Below are positions 55,007 through 64,000 of a DNA stretch of 64,000 nt, in pieces. Position 1 is the stretch's first letter, and every line of letters starts with the position of its first letter. Source of the DNA: Ktedonobacter robiniae (lineage in GTDB: Bacteria; Chloroflexota; Ktedonobacteria; Ktedonobacterales; Ktedonobacteraceae); NCBI RefSeq assembly GCF_016587375.1, contig NZ_BNJG01000005.1:62001-126000 (forward strand). Reading direction: 5' to 3'. A program made the translations under genes and the position numbers. The notes beneath the pieces are model-generated. The model was not told the DNA's origin, did no database searches, and was given only the letters and a program-made list of their open reading frames with translations.

Positions 55007-55366
55007 ATGTCGATCACATATGTCTGTGGGATTGACCTTGGAAGCCAGTCCTGCGCCGGTTGCATTCTCCGGCTTGACAAAAGCGTCGTGGTCAAATCGA
55101 TTGCTTTTGCCAATGCCAGGGAGGGATGGCAGCTCTGGGAGGAGAAACTGGGCCAGTTGGATGCGAAACCAAGCCAGCTCCTCATCGGAATGGAAGCTAC
55201 ATCTCGCTATGGGAGAATTTGTATCAGGAGTTAGAACAGCGGGGCTATGTGTTGCGTCTGTTGCACGCTGGGCAAACCCATCAGTTTCATCGACAACAGC
55301 GATTACGAGCCAAGACAGATCGGCTCGACGCGATGACTATTGCGAGAATGCTCTTGAGGGTTCTGT
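55007..55366 (+). pseudogene. IS110-family transposase fragment, frameshifted
   Basis: The ATG at 55007 reads MSITYVCGIDLGSQSCAGC with the first catalytic Asp, then LLIGMEATSRYG (Glu). A one-base break near 55210 is followed by YQELEQRGYVLRLLHAG and LRAKTDRLDAMTIARML with further DEDD Asp residues. The IS6 copy starting at 55358 removes everything after about residue 120. It is a different IS110 lineage from the copy at 2916-4348. Confidence 0.85.
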
Positions 55367-56195
55367 TGCAAAAAATCTGAGCGCCAAAGAAGAGCGTGAG
55401 TGGGTCTCTCAATCTGTCTTAGATTGCTATCCCAAACAGTTTGGCAACCAGGGCAACCTGACCTCTCACATCACCTTTTGCCACGCCTTGCACTTGTCCC
55501 TTCCTCATCATATTCATCACCTCGTATCCCTGTAAAGTGTGCCATGCTGTCGCAAAGGAGAAAAAGCCCATCCCTGGCTTCGTCAGCCGTTTGATGAACC
55601 GATGGTCTTGTTCGATGAGATTGTTGAGGTATTTCACTTGTCGCAATTCACCGCTTTCGAGGATGTATCCTGCTGCCTTGAGTTCGTTGAAGGCTTTGGG
55701 ATAGGCAGCGTTTTTGTCGACGTTGATGACCCGTGGCGAACGCGTATGAGAGGCGGCGAGGGTTTTGAGCAAGAAGTGTCTAGCTGCTTGCCCATCTCTG
55801 GTCGGACTGAGCACGAAGTCGAGCGTCTTCCCCTGTGAATCGACCGCTCGATACAGGGAGACCCACTCTTTTTTCACTTTGATGTGGGTCTCATCAACAC
55901 GCCAAGAATCAGTTGTGGACGTTACATGGGGACGGCACCGCCGTTCAAGCTCAGGGGCATACCGCTGAACCCAGCGATAGATCGTCGTATGGTCCACCTG
56001 CAAACCACGTTCCAGCATCATTTCTTCGAGATCACGGTACCCGCGCTATCCGCTCAGCTACCATCTGACGCACAAGAGAATGAGGTCGGCCTGGAAATGA
56101 CGCCATTTGAACGGGTGTTGCTCTGTCATAGGGGTCCTCTTCTCCTCTTTATCTCCCCACTCTAACAGATCAGCTTTATTCTTGCAACATAACCC
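55358..56195 (-). pseudogene. IS6-family (type A) element, N-terminal nonsense
   Basis: The ends are GGGTTCTGTTGCAAAAAAT (55358 on) and CTTGCAACATAACCC (to 56195). The leftward transposase starts near 56131 (HPFKWRHFQADLILLCVRW). It meets stops right after RW and resumes as YRDLEEMMLERG to 55419 with WRVDETHIKVKKEW, VINVDKNAAYPKA and LIEQDHRFIKR. It is nearly complete but broken. Confidence 0.88.
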
Positions 56196-56978
56196 ACACT
56201 GACACCCTATGAGGGCGAGGTAGGCTTCAACTTCTTAGGCTTTCATGTCAAACAATACCCGGTAGGCAAAAACCAAACGGGGAAAGATACACGTGGAAGA
56301 AAACCCGGTTTCAAGACCCTCATCACACCGAGTAAAGAAGCCGTCAAAAGGCACACCCACTCCATCAAAGTACGATTAAGAAGCATGAGAAATATTTCGC
56401 AAGAAAGGCTTATCATGCGACTCAACCCGGTGATACGAGGATGGTCCAGGTACTACCGATCAGTGGTAGCAGCCAACATCTTCAGCAGATGCGATCATGT
56501 CCTCTACTACCAACTTGAACAGTGGGCGAGACACAAACATCCGACCAGAGGAAGGCGATGGATACATCAACGATATTGGCGAAAGGATGAAACGCGAAAC
56601 TGGATATTCTCAACCCCAGAAAAGCAAGAAATCCGACGGCACAATCAAACAAGTATTCAACGACACACGAAGGTCAAAGGAGAAGCCAGCCCATATGACG
56701 GGAATCTGCTCTATTGGAGCCAGAGACTCAAGCATCACCCAATGCTCAAAGGGACGCTCGCAAGACTCCTGCAAAAGCAGCAAGGAAAATGCAGGTGGTG
56801 TGAACTCTACTTTCGACCAGGGGACCTCATAGAGATAGACCACATCACCCCCAAAAGCGAAGGAGGAGGGGAAGAATTGAATAACAAGTTCGCTCTCCAC
56901 CTACATTGCCATGACTCACGACATGCAAAACATGCCGCGAAGAGTATCGATAACAACGACCATACACTGAGTAGCTGA
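56196..56978 (+). pseudogene. Group II intron maturase, C-terminal half with HNH domain
   Basis: The 5' part is cut off by the IS6 end at 56195. What remains reads EGEVGFNFLGFHVKQYP (end of the reverse transcriptase), RLNPVIRGWSRYYRSVV (the maturase X domain) and a C-terminal HNH nuclease with CRWCELYFRPGDLIEIDHI, KSEGGGEELNN and LHCHDSRHAKH. The frame is intact from the junction to the TGA at 56978. Such proteins assist splicing and DNA insertion of their intron; without the polymerase domain this one is inactive. Confidence 0.9.
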
Positions 56979-57047
56979 ATGAAGGGAAACTTTCACGTTC
57001 AGTTTCGGAGCAGCAGTAAGAGGAGTGATCCTCTTACTGACTGCAAC
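56972..57047 (+). ncRNA. Group II intron domains V and VI and 3' end
   Basis: Domain V begins at the AGC triad 56973-56975, with stem CTGAA / TTCAG and a GAAA tetraloop, and ends near 57006. It overlaps the maturase stop codon. Domain VI is CAG-CAGTAAGAGGA (57011-57024) pairing with TCCTCTTACTG-A-CTG (57029-57043). The unpaired A at 57040 is the expected branch point. The intron would end about 7 nt later, near 57047 (AAC). Domains I-III are missing. Confidence 0.75.
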
Positions 57048-57344
57048 TCTCCGATGGTGGATAGAAGCTTTTTGTCAGTGCTCCTATTCTAACTCATCGG
57101 AGGAGGATCTCCTTATCCAGAACTCACGTTATCTATCTTTACAACAAAGCAAGGTGAGATGGCAAGTGAGATGGCAAGTGAGATGGTTGGTGATGAACAG
57201 TGCTTTCTTCTGCGCACGCTTTTATACTTGCAGCAGAAAGACGAAATGCTTCAGAGCGTGCTGGCCAAAGAGGTTCTGAGAACTGGGGTATCAGCACTCC
57301 TGAGCAGTTGTCACTGTTGTTCTTGATATGAGTAGGAGGTCCAT
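57048..57344. other. Former exon flank with short tandem repeat
   Basis: GTGAGATGGCAA is repeated three times at 57154-57189 (last unit GTGAGATGGTTG). A frame reading LLRTLLYLQQKDEMLQSVLAKEVL near 57200-57280 may be the tail of a lost gene. No start or family can be assigned. Confidence 0.45.
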
Positions 57345-58100
57345 ATGAAGATTGTCGTTATTGGTGGGAGCGGGCTGATTGGAAAAAAGCTTGTGAAGCA
57401 GCTTCGTGAGCGTGGTCACGAGGCAGTGGCGGCGTCACCGAGCACAGGCGTCAACACCATCACGGGTGAGGGGGTAGCGCAAGCGCTTGTCGGCGCTCAG
57501 GTGGTCGTCGACGTGACGAACGCGCCTGTGTGGGAAGATAAGGCCGTTTTAGCGTTCTTCGAGACCTCAGGTCGCCATCTCCTGGCGGCAGAAGCGACGG
57601 CTGGCGTGGGACATCACGTTGCCCTCTCGGTCGTCGGCATCGACGGTCTTCCCAATAACGGATACTACCGAGCGAAGGTGGCTCAGGAAAAGCTGATCAA
57701 GGCTTCGAAGATTCCTTATACCATTCTTCGCGCAACGCAGTTCTTCGAATTCATCGTCGGCATCGCCCAGGAGGCCAGCGACGGACAAACGATTCGCCTG
57801 TCGTCTGCATTTATACAGCCGATCTTGTCGGATGACGTTGTGGCGGCGCTGGCCGACGTCACACTCGAGGCACCCGTGAACGGCACGCTTGAGGTGGCTG
57901 GTCCTGAAAAGATGCATCTCGATGAACTCGTGCGCCGATTTTTGAGCGCGAACAACGACACCCGCCAGGTGATCACAGACGTTCACGCGCGCTTCTTCGG
58001 CACAGAGTTGGAGGATGACTCCCTCATCCCAGGCGAGAACGCGCGGATCGCCCCGACGCGCTTCGAGGATTGGCTCAGCCGCTCTCTCCCTCAAAGGTAA
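57345..58100 (+). CDS. NmrA-like NAD(P)-binding oxidoreductase
   Basis: 251 residues, TAGGAGGT 6 bases before the ATG. The N-terminal Rossmann motif is VIGGSGLIGKKLVKQL (GxxGxxG). It is followed by VVDVTNAPVWEDKAVLAFFE, HHVALSVVGIDGL and the NmrA-type YYRAKVAQEKLIKASKIPYTILRATQFFEF. It lacks the SDR Tyr-x3-Lys catalytic pair in the usual place but has YRAK. It could be a redox sensor or an NAD(P)H-dependent reductase. Confidence 0.88.
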   Translation: MKIVVIGGSGLIGKKLVKQLRERGHEAVAASPSTGVNTITGEGVAQALVGAQVVVDVTNAPVWEDKAVLAFFETSGRHLLAAEATAGVGHHVALSVVGIDGLPNNGYYRAKVAQEKLIKASKIPYTILRATQFFEFIVGIAQEASDGQTIRLSSAFIQPILSDDVVAALADVTLEAPVNGTLEVAGPEKMHLDELVRRFLSANNDTRQVITDVHARFFGTELEDDSLIPGENARIAPTRFEDWLSRSLPQR

Positions 58101-58436
58101 GGCAGGATCGACACCTAGCTTCAACAAACCTCACCAACATTGTATACAGATATGTGATTCCTCTCTTCGACGACAACAAGCAGAAGAAAAGCTTTCTCAA
58201 GCTCAACGAGCGGGAGCGTTTGCCTTTTTTCGTCCAAAGAAAGCGAATCACATAGGTACATAGGGGGGCGATGAGGTTTTCGCCCAATACCTCCGTCAGA
58301 CCGCTACATGAACTGCCTGTGTTCGTGAGGAAGGGCGTTCACGTCTTCTCATATCTCTCACTTCTGTTTTGAGATATCAGAGCAGGGAAGCGATTTCCTT
58401 CCAGGGATGGGGCCACATGAAAGGAATAGCTACTGC
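58101..58436. other. Intergenic, no gene seen
   Basis: It contains short overlapping frames without support. Promoter of the histidine kinase expected here. Confidence 0.45.
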
Positions 58437-59962
58437 ATGATAGTGAAGGGAAAACAGACCAGGCACCTCACTCTTCCACTCTGGAAGGCGCTCATCAAGC
58501 ATATTGCTGCACAGAAGCGAGCTGAGCAGCAGCTCAAAGCCAGCGAGGAGAATTTTCGCATCCTTGCTGAGACCGTGCCACACCTCGTGTGGACAGCCCA
58601 ACCCGACGGCTTGCACGAATACACAAACCAGCGCTGGCGTGACTACACTGGGTTCACGCCTGAACAAAGACAGAGATGGGACCATCTCCAGTTCCTCCAC
58701 CCCGATGATCGTGCAGGTAACCAGGCACTCTGGCAACATGCTCTGGATACGGGAGAAATGTTTGAGTGCGAAGGACGTTTCAGAAATGGTCAGACCGGAG
58801 TCTATCGCTGGTTCTTGACTCGCGGGGTGCCGATACGTGATGAGGCGGGTCGGGTTGTTAGGTGGTTTGGTACCTGTACTGACATTGATGACCAGAAGCG
58901 GACAGAGGAAGCCTTGCGCCAGAGCCAGGAACACGTCAACCTTCTGATGAATTCCAGCATTATCGGGATCTTTCTCGCCGAAGGCGAAGAAATTGTAGAA
59001 GCGAACAACACGTTTCTGCGTATGACCGGCTATTGCCAGGAAGACCTGTGCCACCGGAGAGTGAGCCTGGAAAACCTGGCGCTTCCAGTCTCTCCCTCTC
59101 TCGCTCAGCAGGCGCACCAGGAACTGATCGTCCAGCAGTATACGACTCCCTTTGAAACTGAACTGATCTGTAAGGATGGCGGTCGCCTTCCTGTCTTACT
59201 GGGGGTATCACACTCCAGAATCATGTGCTCCAGGGTATCGGTTTTGTGTTGGATAACTCGGCTCGCAAGGAACTAGAGCAGCGCAAAGATCACTTTCTGG
59301 GGATGGCTAGCCATGAACTCAAGACACCAATCACGTCCTTAAAGCTCCAAACGCAACTGTTGCGAAAACAACTGGCAAAGCAAGACATTCACAACGTAGA
59401 TACTGCGCTTTCCCGGATGGAGTCCCAACTCAATACCGTCATTCGACTGGTTGAAGAGCTGCTCGACCTCTCCAAAATTCAGGCGGGCAAGCTGGAGTAT
59501 GCCCAGGAAACGGTGAACCTGGGCGACGTGCTTCAGGAGGTCGTTGAGATCGTGCAACAAACGCAGACAACCCATACCATCGCCGTGGAACATGCCGGGC
59601 ATCCCCCCTTTCTGGTTGGGGATAAGGCCCGACTTGGGCAAATGCTCTTGAACCTGATCAGCAACGCGATCAAATACTCCCCGGAAGCCGACAGGGTAGA
59701 GGTTGACATCAAAACCTCCGAAGAGGTCGTGACGCTGAGCGTGCGTGATTATGGCATCAGCATTCCACGAGAGCAGCGCGAGAAAATCTTTGAGCGTTTC
59801 TATCGGGCGGTTGCTCCACATCAGCGTGCCTTTCCAGGCCTCGGAATGGGCTTGTATATTGTCTCGGAGATCGTCAAGCACCATAGGGGAACCATCACGG
59901 TAGAGAGCGAACGAGGCAAAGGATCGACCTTTCACGTGACGCTTCCCCGGAAAAGTCCATGA
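58437..59962 (+). pseudogene. PAS-PAS histidine kinase, frameshifted
   Basis: From ATG 58437 (AAAGGA 12 bases upstream): PAS 1 (about 35-155, with VYRWFLTRGVPIRDEAG and CTDIDDQKRTEEAL), then PAS 2 (NSSIIGIFLAEGEEIVEAN). A one-base break near 59222 moves the frame. HisKA (HFLGMASHELKTPITSLKLQ) and HATPase (NLISNAIKYSP, then RDYGISIPREQR, GMGLYIVSEI) follow to 59962. The G1 box has Ser where Gly is usual. No membrane segment, so it was a cytoplasmic kinase. The frame break should inactivate it. Confidence 0.87.
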
Positions 59963-59971
59963 GGAACGCGT

Positions 59972-60367
59972 ATGTCCCATCTCCAACACGTCGATAGTCA
60001 GAGACCTATCGTCAAGTGTATTCTCGTTGTCGAAGATGATCCCATCCTTGGGGATATCTTGCTGGAAGCGCTCCAATGGGAGGCGACCTATCAGGGGATT
60101 CTTGTTCCAAGTGGCGAGATGGCTCTCTCCATACTGCAAACGATCACGCCCGCACTGTTTCTGCTCGATTATCATCTCCCTGGGATGAATGGCTTGGAAC
60201 TCGCTGATCAACTGCGGCGAAGAGAAGGATGCAAGCAGAGACCCATTCTCCTCATGAGTGCCAGTTTGCCACGAGAGAACGGTGCGATGGATGATCTCAT
60301 AACCCTCCAGAAGCCCTTTGACTTAGAGAAGCTTCTGCAATTGATCGCTGAGCTTCTTGCATCCTAA
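59972..60367 (+). CDS. Single-domain response regulator (receiver)
   Basis: 131 residues, GAGGAACG before the ATG, 9 bp after the kinase. Acidic pair in VVEDDP, phospho-accepting Asp in LLDYHLPGMNGLELAD, Thr/Ser in LMSAS and Lys in LQKPFD. There is no output domain, so it should act by protein contact or in a phosphorelay with the kinase upstream. Confidence 0.92.
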   Translation: MSHLQHVDSQRPIVKCILVVEDDPILGDILLEALQWEATYQGILVPSGEMALSILQTITPALFLLDYHLPGMNGLELADQLRRREGCKQRPILLMSASLPRENGAMDDLITLQKPFDLEKLLQLIAELLAS

Positions 60368-60467
60368 GCATACTGGCTCTTGAGGATGAGAAGAATTATT
60401 GGGAGATCAAGAAATGTAAAACAAGCAATTGGGTCATTGCGGAACAAAACAGAGGAAGATCAAAGAC

Positions 60468-60668
60468 ATGGAACTACGATATGGCTATTCTCAAACTACT
60501 GGGTCTGTTAAAAGCGATCGTCAGGAAGTGCAGCGTTTGCAACAAGCTCAGCTGGAACATGGCGTCTATGCATGTATTCCCGGAACCCAGCGCACCTATG
60601 AAGAGGTGATCCAATCGCTTGTCGGGCTCGATTTACGTCGGCAATATGAAGAACGTCGGCAAAGATAA
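60468..60668 (+). CDS. Small hypothetical protein
   Basis: 66 residues from the ATG at 60468 (AGAGGA 10 bases upstream): MELRYGYSQTTGSVKSD, then a charged Gln/Arg-rich helix and LVGLDLRRQYEERRQR. No family. A plausible short gene following the two-component pair. Confidence 0.5.
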   Translation: MELRYGYSQTTGSVKSDRQEVQRLQQAQLEHGVYACIPGTQRTYEEVIQSLVGLDLRRQYEERRQR

Positions 60669-60669
60669 G

Positions 60670-60805
60670 TTGAGCCCACATTCCGCACCCAATGTTTTGA
60701 ATTCAGGCTACAAGCCAAGTTATATTGCAGAGATGCTCTTTATCTCTGCTTCCTGAAGCCGCTTGAAAAGTAAAACGAGAATTTCACTGTGGAATGTGGG
60801 GTTGA
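60670..60805. repeat. Weak inverted pair, possible small mobile element
   Basis: CCCACATTCCGCA (60675-60687) and TGTGGAATGTGGG (60788-60800) are inverted with one mismatch. About 100 bp without a gene lie between. The arms are short, so this may be chance or a relic. Confidence 0.35.
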
Positions 60806-60991
60806 GAGAAAGCCAGATAGTGCAACACTTTGTCTCGTCTACTATTGGAGATAAAAGGAAGGAAGAATATTGATTCTAAAAAGATTCTTGCAATGGAAGA
60901 GATCCTTCTTCAAAAGCTTTTCCCTTGAAGAGAGAGCAGGGTTTGCTCGAGAGGTTTCCACGTCATTTCAAACGAGCAGGAGATAGTAACT

Positions 60992-61882
60992 ATGACAATA
61001 AATAACACAAGCATGCAAGGAAAAATCTGTCTGGTGACAGGCAGTAACTCAGGCATTGGCAAAATCACAGCCAGAGAACTGGCCAAAATGGGCGCGACCG
61101 TAGTAATGGTCTGCCGCAATCGTGCGAAGGGAGAAGCTGCGCGAGCGGAGATCAAACAGTCTAGCGGGAACGATCAGGTGGATCTGATCATTGCGGACCT
61201 CTCAGAGCTTTCGCAGGTACGCAGCGTGGCCAGTGAGTTCAAGCAGAAATATGCTCAGCTTCACGTCCTCATCCATAATGCTGGAGGTATTTATGAGGAG
61301 CGAAAAGTGGCACCTGATGGATTGGAGCAGACCTTTGTGGTCAATTATCTGGCCCCATTTCTGTTGACAAAACTGTTATTGGATGTGCTCAAAGCGAGTG
61401 CGCCAGCTCGGATTATAAACGTCAGTTCAGACGCCCATCCTCATGGGCACATTGATTTTGCCGATCTGCAAGGGGCACAAAAATATAACTTCGTGAAAGC
61501 CTATGCCCAGTCCAAGCTGGCACAGATCTACTTTACCTATGAATTGGCTGATCAGCTCAAGGGCGTAGACGTCACGGTCAATGCGCTTCACCCTGGTCGA
61601 GTGAGGTCTCATTTCAACAGCGGCACGAAAGGCCTTGTACATGTCTTTGGTGAGGTCCTCTACTTCTTGACTGGTATATCTGAAGAGAAAGGGGCGCAGA
61701 CGACGCTCTACCTGGCAACCTCACCTGAAGTTGAAGGGGTGAGTGGGAAGTACTTCTCCGACGGCAAGCAGATCCCTTCATCTACGCATTCTTATGATGT
61801 GGCGGTACGCCAACGGCTCTGGAACGTCTCTGAGGAGTTGATCCGACAAAACGAGTCTTCCCAGGCTGTTTCAGAAAGATAA
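60992..61882 (+). CDS. Short-chain dehydrogenase (retinol-dehydrogenase-like)
   Basis: 296 residues, CAGGAGAT before the ATG. Cofactor motif TGSNSGIGKITARE (about 17-30), ADLSELSQVRSV, the HNAGG motif, Ser in INVSSDAH and the catalytic YAQSK, all in SDR order. Arg in VCRNR suggests NADP(H). Similar enzymes act on hydrophobic carbonyls or alcohols. The substrate is unknown. Confidence 0.92.
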   Translation: MTINNTSMQGKICLVTGSNSGIGKITARELAKMGATVVMVCRNRAKGEAARAEIKQSSGNDQVDLIIADLSELSQVRSVASEFKQKYAQLHVLIHNAGGIYEERKVAPDGLEQTFVVNYLAPFLLTKLLLDVLKASAPARIINVSSDAHPHGHIDFADLQGAQKYNFVKAYAQSKLAQIYFTYELADQLKGVDVTVNALHPGRVRSHFNSGTKGLVHVFGEVLYFLTGISEEKGAQTTLYLATSPEVEGVSGKYFSDGKQIPSSTHSYDVAVRQRLWNVSEELIRQNESSQAVSER

Positions 61883-61982
61883 TCAAAGATGGGATTGGGA
61901 ACGAAACGTATTGCAAGCGCTTCTGGGGAAAAAACACAGGAACGTCTTCAAGAACTGGAGCACAAGGGATTGATTCCAGCGA

Positions 61983-62414
61983 GAGCCTCCTCCTCCCGTC
62001 GAGCAGCGCCGCAAAGGGGGCAAGCCTCAAGTGATCGGCCCGCGCTTGCCCTCCTTGGAGCAGGTCCTTGCCGACCCGGCCACGGTCTGGCACGACCGTG
62101 AGATCGAATGGTATGGACAAGGTAAGCGCCGCGTGCAGTGGTGTACGGGCACTGCCCTGTGGTATCGGTTTGGACAGCCTCCCTTGCCGATCCGCTGGGT
62201 CCTCACGTGTGACCCGGAGGGCAAGCGGGAAGCCAAAGCCCTCCTGTGTACAGATCAGCAATTGGAGGCGCTCACGATCATCAGGACGTTCATGAAGCGC
62301 TGGAGTCTGGAAAGTACCTTTGAACAAGCTCGTGCTCATTTGGGCATCGAAACCCAACGCCAGTGGTCGGATCTGGCGATTGAGCGGAGCACACCGCTGT
62401 TGTCGCAGGCTTGA
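61983..62414 (+). pseudogene. DDE transposase C-terminal fragment (IS4/IS701-like)
   Basis: An open frame without start reads KPQVIGPRLPSLEQVLADP, then WYGQGKRRVQWCTGTALWYR and FMKRWSLESTFEQARAHLG, ETQRQWSDLAIERSTP. This is the C-terminal catalytic region with the Glu in ESTFEQARAHLG. It ends at 62414. No N-terminal part is found. Confidence 0.7.
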
Positions 62415-62500
62415 CTTTACCTCACAGCAATGGCATCGTCGAGGGCAAGGTCAACAAATTAAAGTTTATCATCAGAACCATTATCAGCAAAAAACGATCC
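62415..62500 (+). pseudogene. ISL3-family C-terminal scrap
   Basis: It reads SNGIVEGKVNKLKFIIR, matching the SNGPxEGxVNRLKLIKR end of ISL3 transposases. Only about 25 codons are recognisable. Confidence 0.6.
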
Positions 62501-62610
62501 AGAAGGGCGGGAGTCTTACAAGCGGCTTCACTAAACCAGCGGGAGACCCGCTTCATTCCAAAGTTTACATGGGGAAAAAGTTGGTACCCCAAAAAAGGGA
62601 GGAAGAAATT

Positions 62611-62659
62611 GTCATCACTTTGCATGAACCGCTCGAACACCATCATGCAAAGTGATGAC
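62611..62659. terminator. 17-bp perfect hairpin between convergent units
   Basis: GTCATCACTTTGCATGA (62611-62627) pairs exactly with 62643-62659. It lies just past the stop of the leftward WD40 gene and after the ISL3 scrap. It can be a terminator or a leftover ISL3 end. Confidence 0.55.
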
Positions 62660-62675
62660 AGATGAGGAAGTAACA

Positions 62676-64000
62676 CTACCTCCAAATGCTTATTTCCTCA
62701 AAGGCTCCCAAAGCCTGCAACGATGCCTTTTGCGCCTGGGAGAGACCCCGAATACCCGTAATATTGAGCCGCTCGTAGGGTCGGTCCCGCTGGAGTGTTC
62801 GCAGATCCTCGCCGCTCTGCAGATCCCACAGCCGAATGGCTCCGTCATCCCCACAACTGGCAAGTTTGCTGCCGTCGGGACAGACTTTGAGAGCTTGTAC
62901 CATCCCCTGATGCCCCTCTCGCACCCGCAGGCACTGCCCACTTTCAACCTCCCACCAACGCACCCTGCCATCGCTGTCTCCACTGATCAACACCTTCCCA
63001 CTTGGGCTCCACACCACGGATGAGACCATATCAGAATGCCCTGCTAATATGTGCACACGTTCGCCACTCTGCATCTTCCACACGAAGAGTTGTCCACCCT
63101 CTCTGCCTCCTCCACCAGAGGCGAGCCATCTGCCATCAGGACTCCAGGCCACGCTCATGACGACCCCCTCATGTCCCACCAGCCGTTGCTGCTGCATACC
63201 ATCACTGGCATCCCACACATACACTGAGCCGTCATAGCCTCCGCCCACAAGCAGGCTTCCATCGGGATTCCACGCCACGCGACGAATGCGTGTTGCCTGC
63301 GTATGTGCCATCCAACGACGGATGCGGGTGGTCATCTCCCACACCTGCACTCCATGCAAATAGCTCCCAACTGCGAGCAGGCACCCATCAGGACTCCATG
63401 CTACACCCTGAAAGACGATGCCAACCTCATCGGGGTCGCGCAGCTCGTGTAGATGAACATGTGTGAATGAGTCCCACAACATAATGAAGTCTCGTCCTGC
63501 GCTGGCCAGGAGCCGCCCATCGGGACTCCAAGCCACCCCTTGTCCTTGCACCATGTCCCGATGTTCCTGCACCATGCTCTGTGGAACTCCACTGTTTACA
63601 TCCCACTGCGTCACCTGCATATCAGCTCCATAACTGGCAAGCTGTGTGCCATCGGGACTCCAGTCGAGATCGAGCAGGGCGTCCGTGTGGCCTCCCAGGA
63701 TGTGCAGCGACTTTCCACTCTCCACGTCCCACACACGCAGTGTGCCATCGTAACTGCCGCTCAAGAGAGTACGGTTGTCAGGTGTGAAGGCCAAGCTGGT
63801 CACCACACCGGTATGTCCCTGCAGTATCTTGCTCGCTCTGCCTGTCTGGATGTTCCAGAACCGAATCGCAGCATCATAGCCGCAACTGGCCAACGTGCGT
63901 CCATCGGGACTCCACGCCACCCGTAGCACCCGGTCCGTAGGCCCCGTGAACGTCTGGAGGCAGGTGCCCGTGATCAGGTCCCACCGCTTGACGGTGCCAT
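62676..64000 (-). CDS. WD40 repeat protein, C-terminal part (leaves window)
   Basis: At least 441 residues; the frame is open to the right edge (it reads GTVKRWDLITGTCLQTF there), so the start lies outside. About ten WD40 repeats are seen, each with VAWSPDGR.LAS and VWD. The C-terminal tail PYERLNITGIRGLSQAQKASLQALG is characteristic of NB-ARC/HTH-WD40 proteins in this group (recalled, not searched). The missing N-terminus probably carries an HTH and NB-ARC. Confidence 0.88.
   Translation of the reverse strand, partial: GTVKRWDLITGTCLQTFTGPTDRVLRVAWSPDGRTLASCGYDAAIRFWNIQTGRASKILQGHTGVVTSLAFTPDNRTLLSGSYDGTLRVWDVESGKSLHILGGHTDALLDLDWSPDGTQLASYGADMQVTQWDVNSGVPQSMVQEHRDMVQGQGVAWSPDGRLLASAGRDFIMLWDSFTHVHLHELRDPDEVGIVFQGVAWSPDGCLLAVGSYLHGVQVWEMTTRIRRWMAHTQATRIRRVAWNPDGSLLVGGGYDGSVYVWDASDGMQQQRLVGHEGVVMSVAWSPDGRWLASGGGGREGGQLFVWKMQSGERVHILAGHSDMVSSVVWSPSGKVLISGDSDGRVRWWEVESGQCLRVREGHQGMVQALKVCPDGSKLASCGDDGAIRLWDLQSGEDLRTLQRDRPYERLNITGIRGLSQAQKASLQALGAFEEISIWR

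Noticed and set aside
58377-59117. A 246-residue minus-strand frame
   Set aside because: Antisense to the PAS domains of the histidine kinase.
59339-60211. A 290-residue minus-strand frame
   Set aside because: It lies antisense to the kinase and receiver genes, whose motifs are unmistakable. It has no family features.
61782-62357. A 191-residue minus-strand frame
   Set aside because: Antisense to the end of the dehydrogenase and to a transposase fragment; composition is Arg/Pro-rich as in shadow frames.
1-64000. CRISPR arrays, tRNA or rRNA genes
   Set aside because: No regularly spaced repeats and no tRNA-like or rRNA-like sequence were noticed on either strand by eye.

Overview
The window looks like a mobile-element-rich accessory stretch of a Ktedonobacteria-type (Chloroflexota) chromosome. 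This is inferred from the gene content: PAS histidine kinases, YkcB/YkcC-like and GtrA glycosylation genes, Zn-ribbon/WD40 and NB-ARC/TPR STAND proteins, a baseplate-J-like membrane protein, and many degenerate IS6, IS5, IS110, IS256 and IS630 copies. No rRNA, tRNA or CRISPR was seen. Many genes are broken by single-base frameshifts, TGG-to-stop changes or IS insertions, so part of the region is decaying.

Layout. 1-1.2 kb: start of a multi-PAS sensor. 1.6-1.9 kb: a MITE, then a small secreted protein. 2.9-4.3 kb: frameshifted IS110. 4.7-12.0 kb: a lipoprotein and a leftward gtrA / GT2 / GT39 / FtsX-permease / ABC-ATPase block. 12.5-14.6 kb: a divergent OmpR-type two-component system whose kinase has a frameshift. 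Two near-identical PhoB-like promoter boxes lie upstream of gtrA and of the lipoprotein, which suggests that the system controls this cell-envelope set. 14.9-20.9 kb: IS5 relics, a WD40 protein, an intact IS5 with target duplication beside a truncated baseplate-J-like gene, and an IS6 relic. 21-23.8 kb: a MITE whose symmetrical ends supply the first codons of two divergent reading frames. 23.9-28.2 kb: IS256, small membrane proteins, a repeat array and a methyltransferase pair. 28.9-32.3 kb: a trypsin-co-occurring (Trypco1-like) protein, then a trypsin-STAND-WD40 conflict protein split by one in-frame TGA. 32.3-41.3 kb: IS6 and IS630 copies, a frameshifted lipoprotein, membrane proteins and a DppC-type permease. 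41.4-49.8 kb: a possible FxLD-type peptide precursor, tandem HTH-NB-ARC(-TPR) genes, IS6 copies, a broken HTH-ATPase regulator and gene scraps.

49.9-54.6 kb is the most unusual block: four rightward genes with good ribosome binding sites and long hairpins between or after them. It holds two large paralogous proteins of unknown family, a lysozyme-like/peptidoglycan-binding protein and a small protein that aligns by eye with actinoporin pore-forming cytolysins. It reads as a toxin or lytic island.

54.8-57.1 kb: an IS110 fragment, an IS6 relic and the 3' half of a group II intron (maturase-HNH plus domains V and VI). 57.3-61.9 kb: two NAD(P)-binding dehydrogenases, a frameshifted PAS histidine kinase and a receiver protein. 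61.9-62.7 kb: transposase scraps. 62.7-64 kb: the C-terminal part of a leftward WD40 protein that leaves the window.
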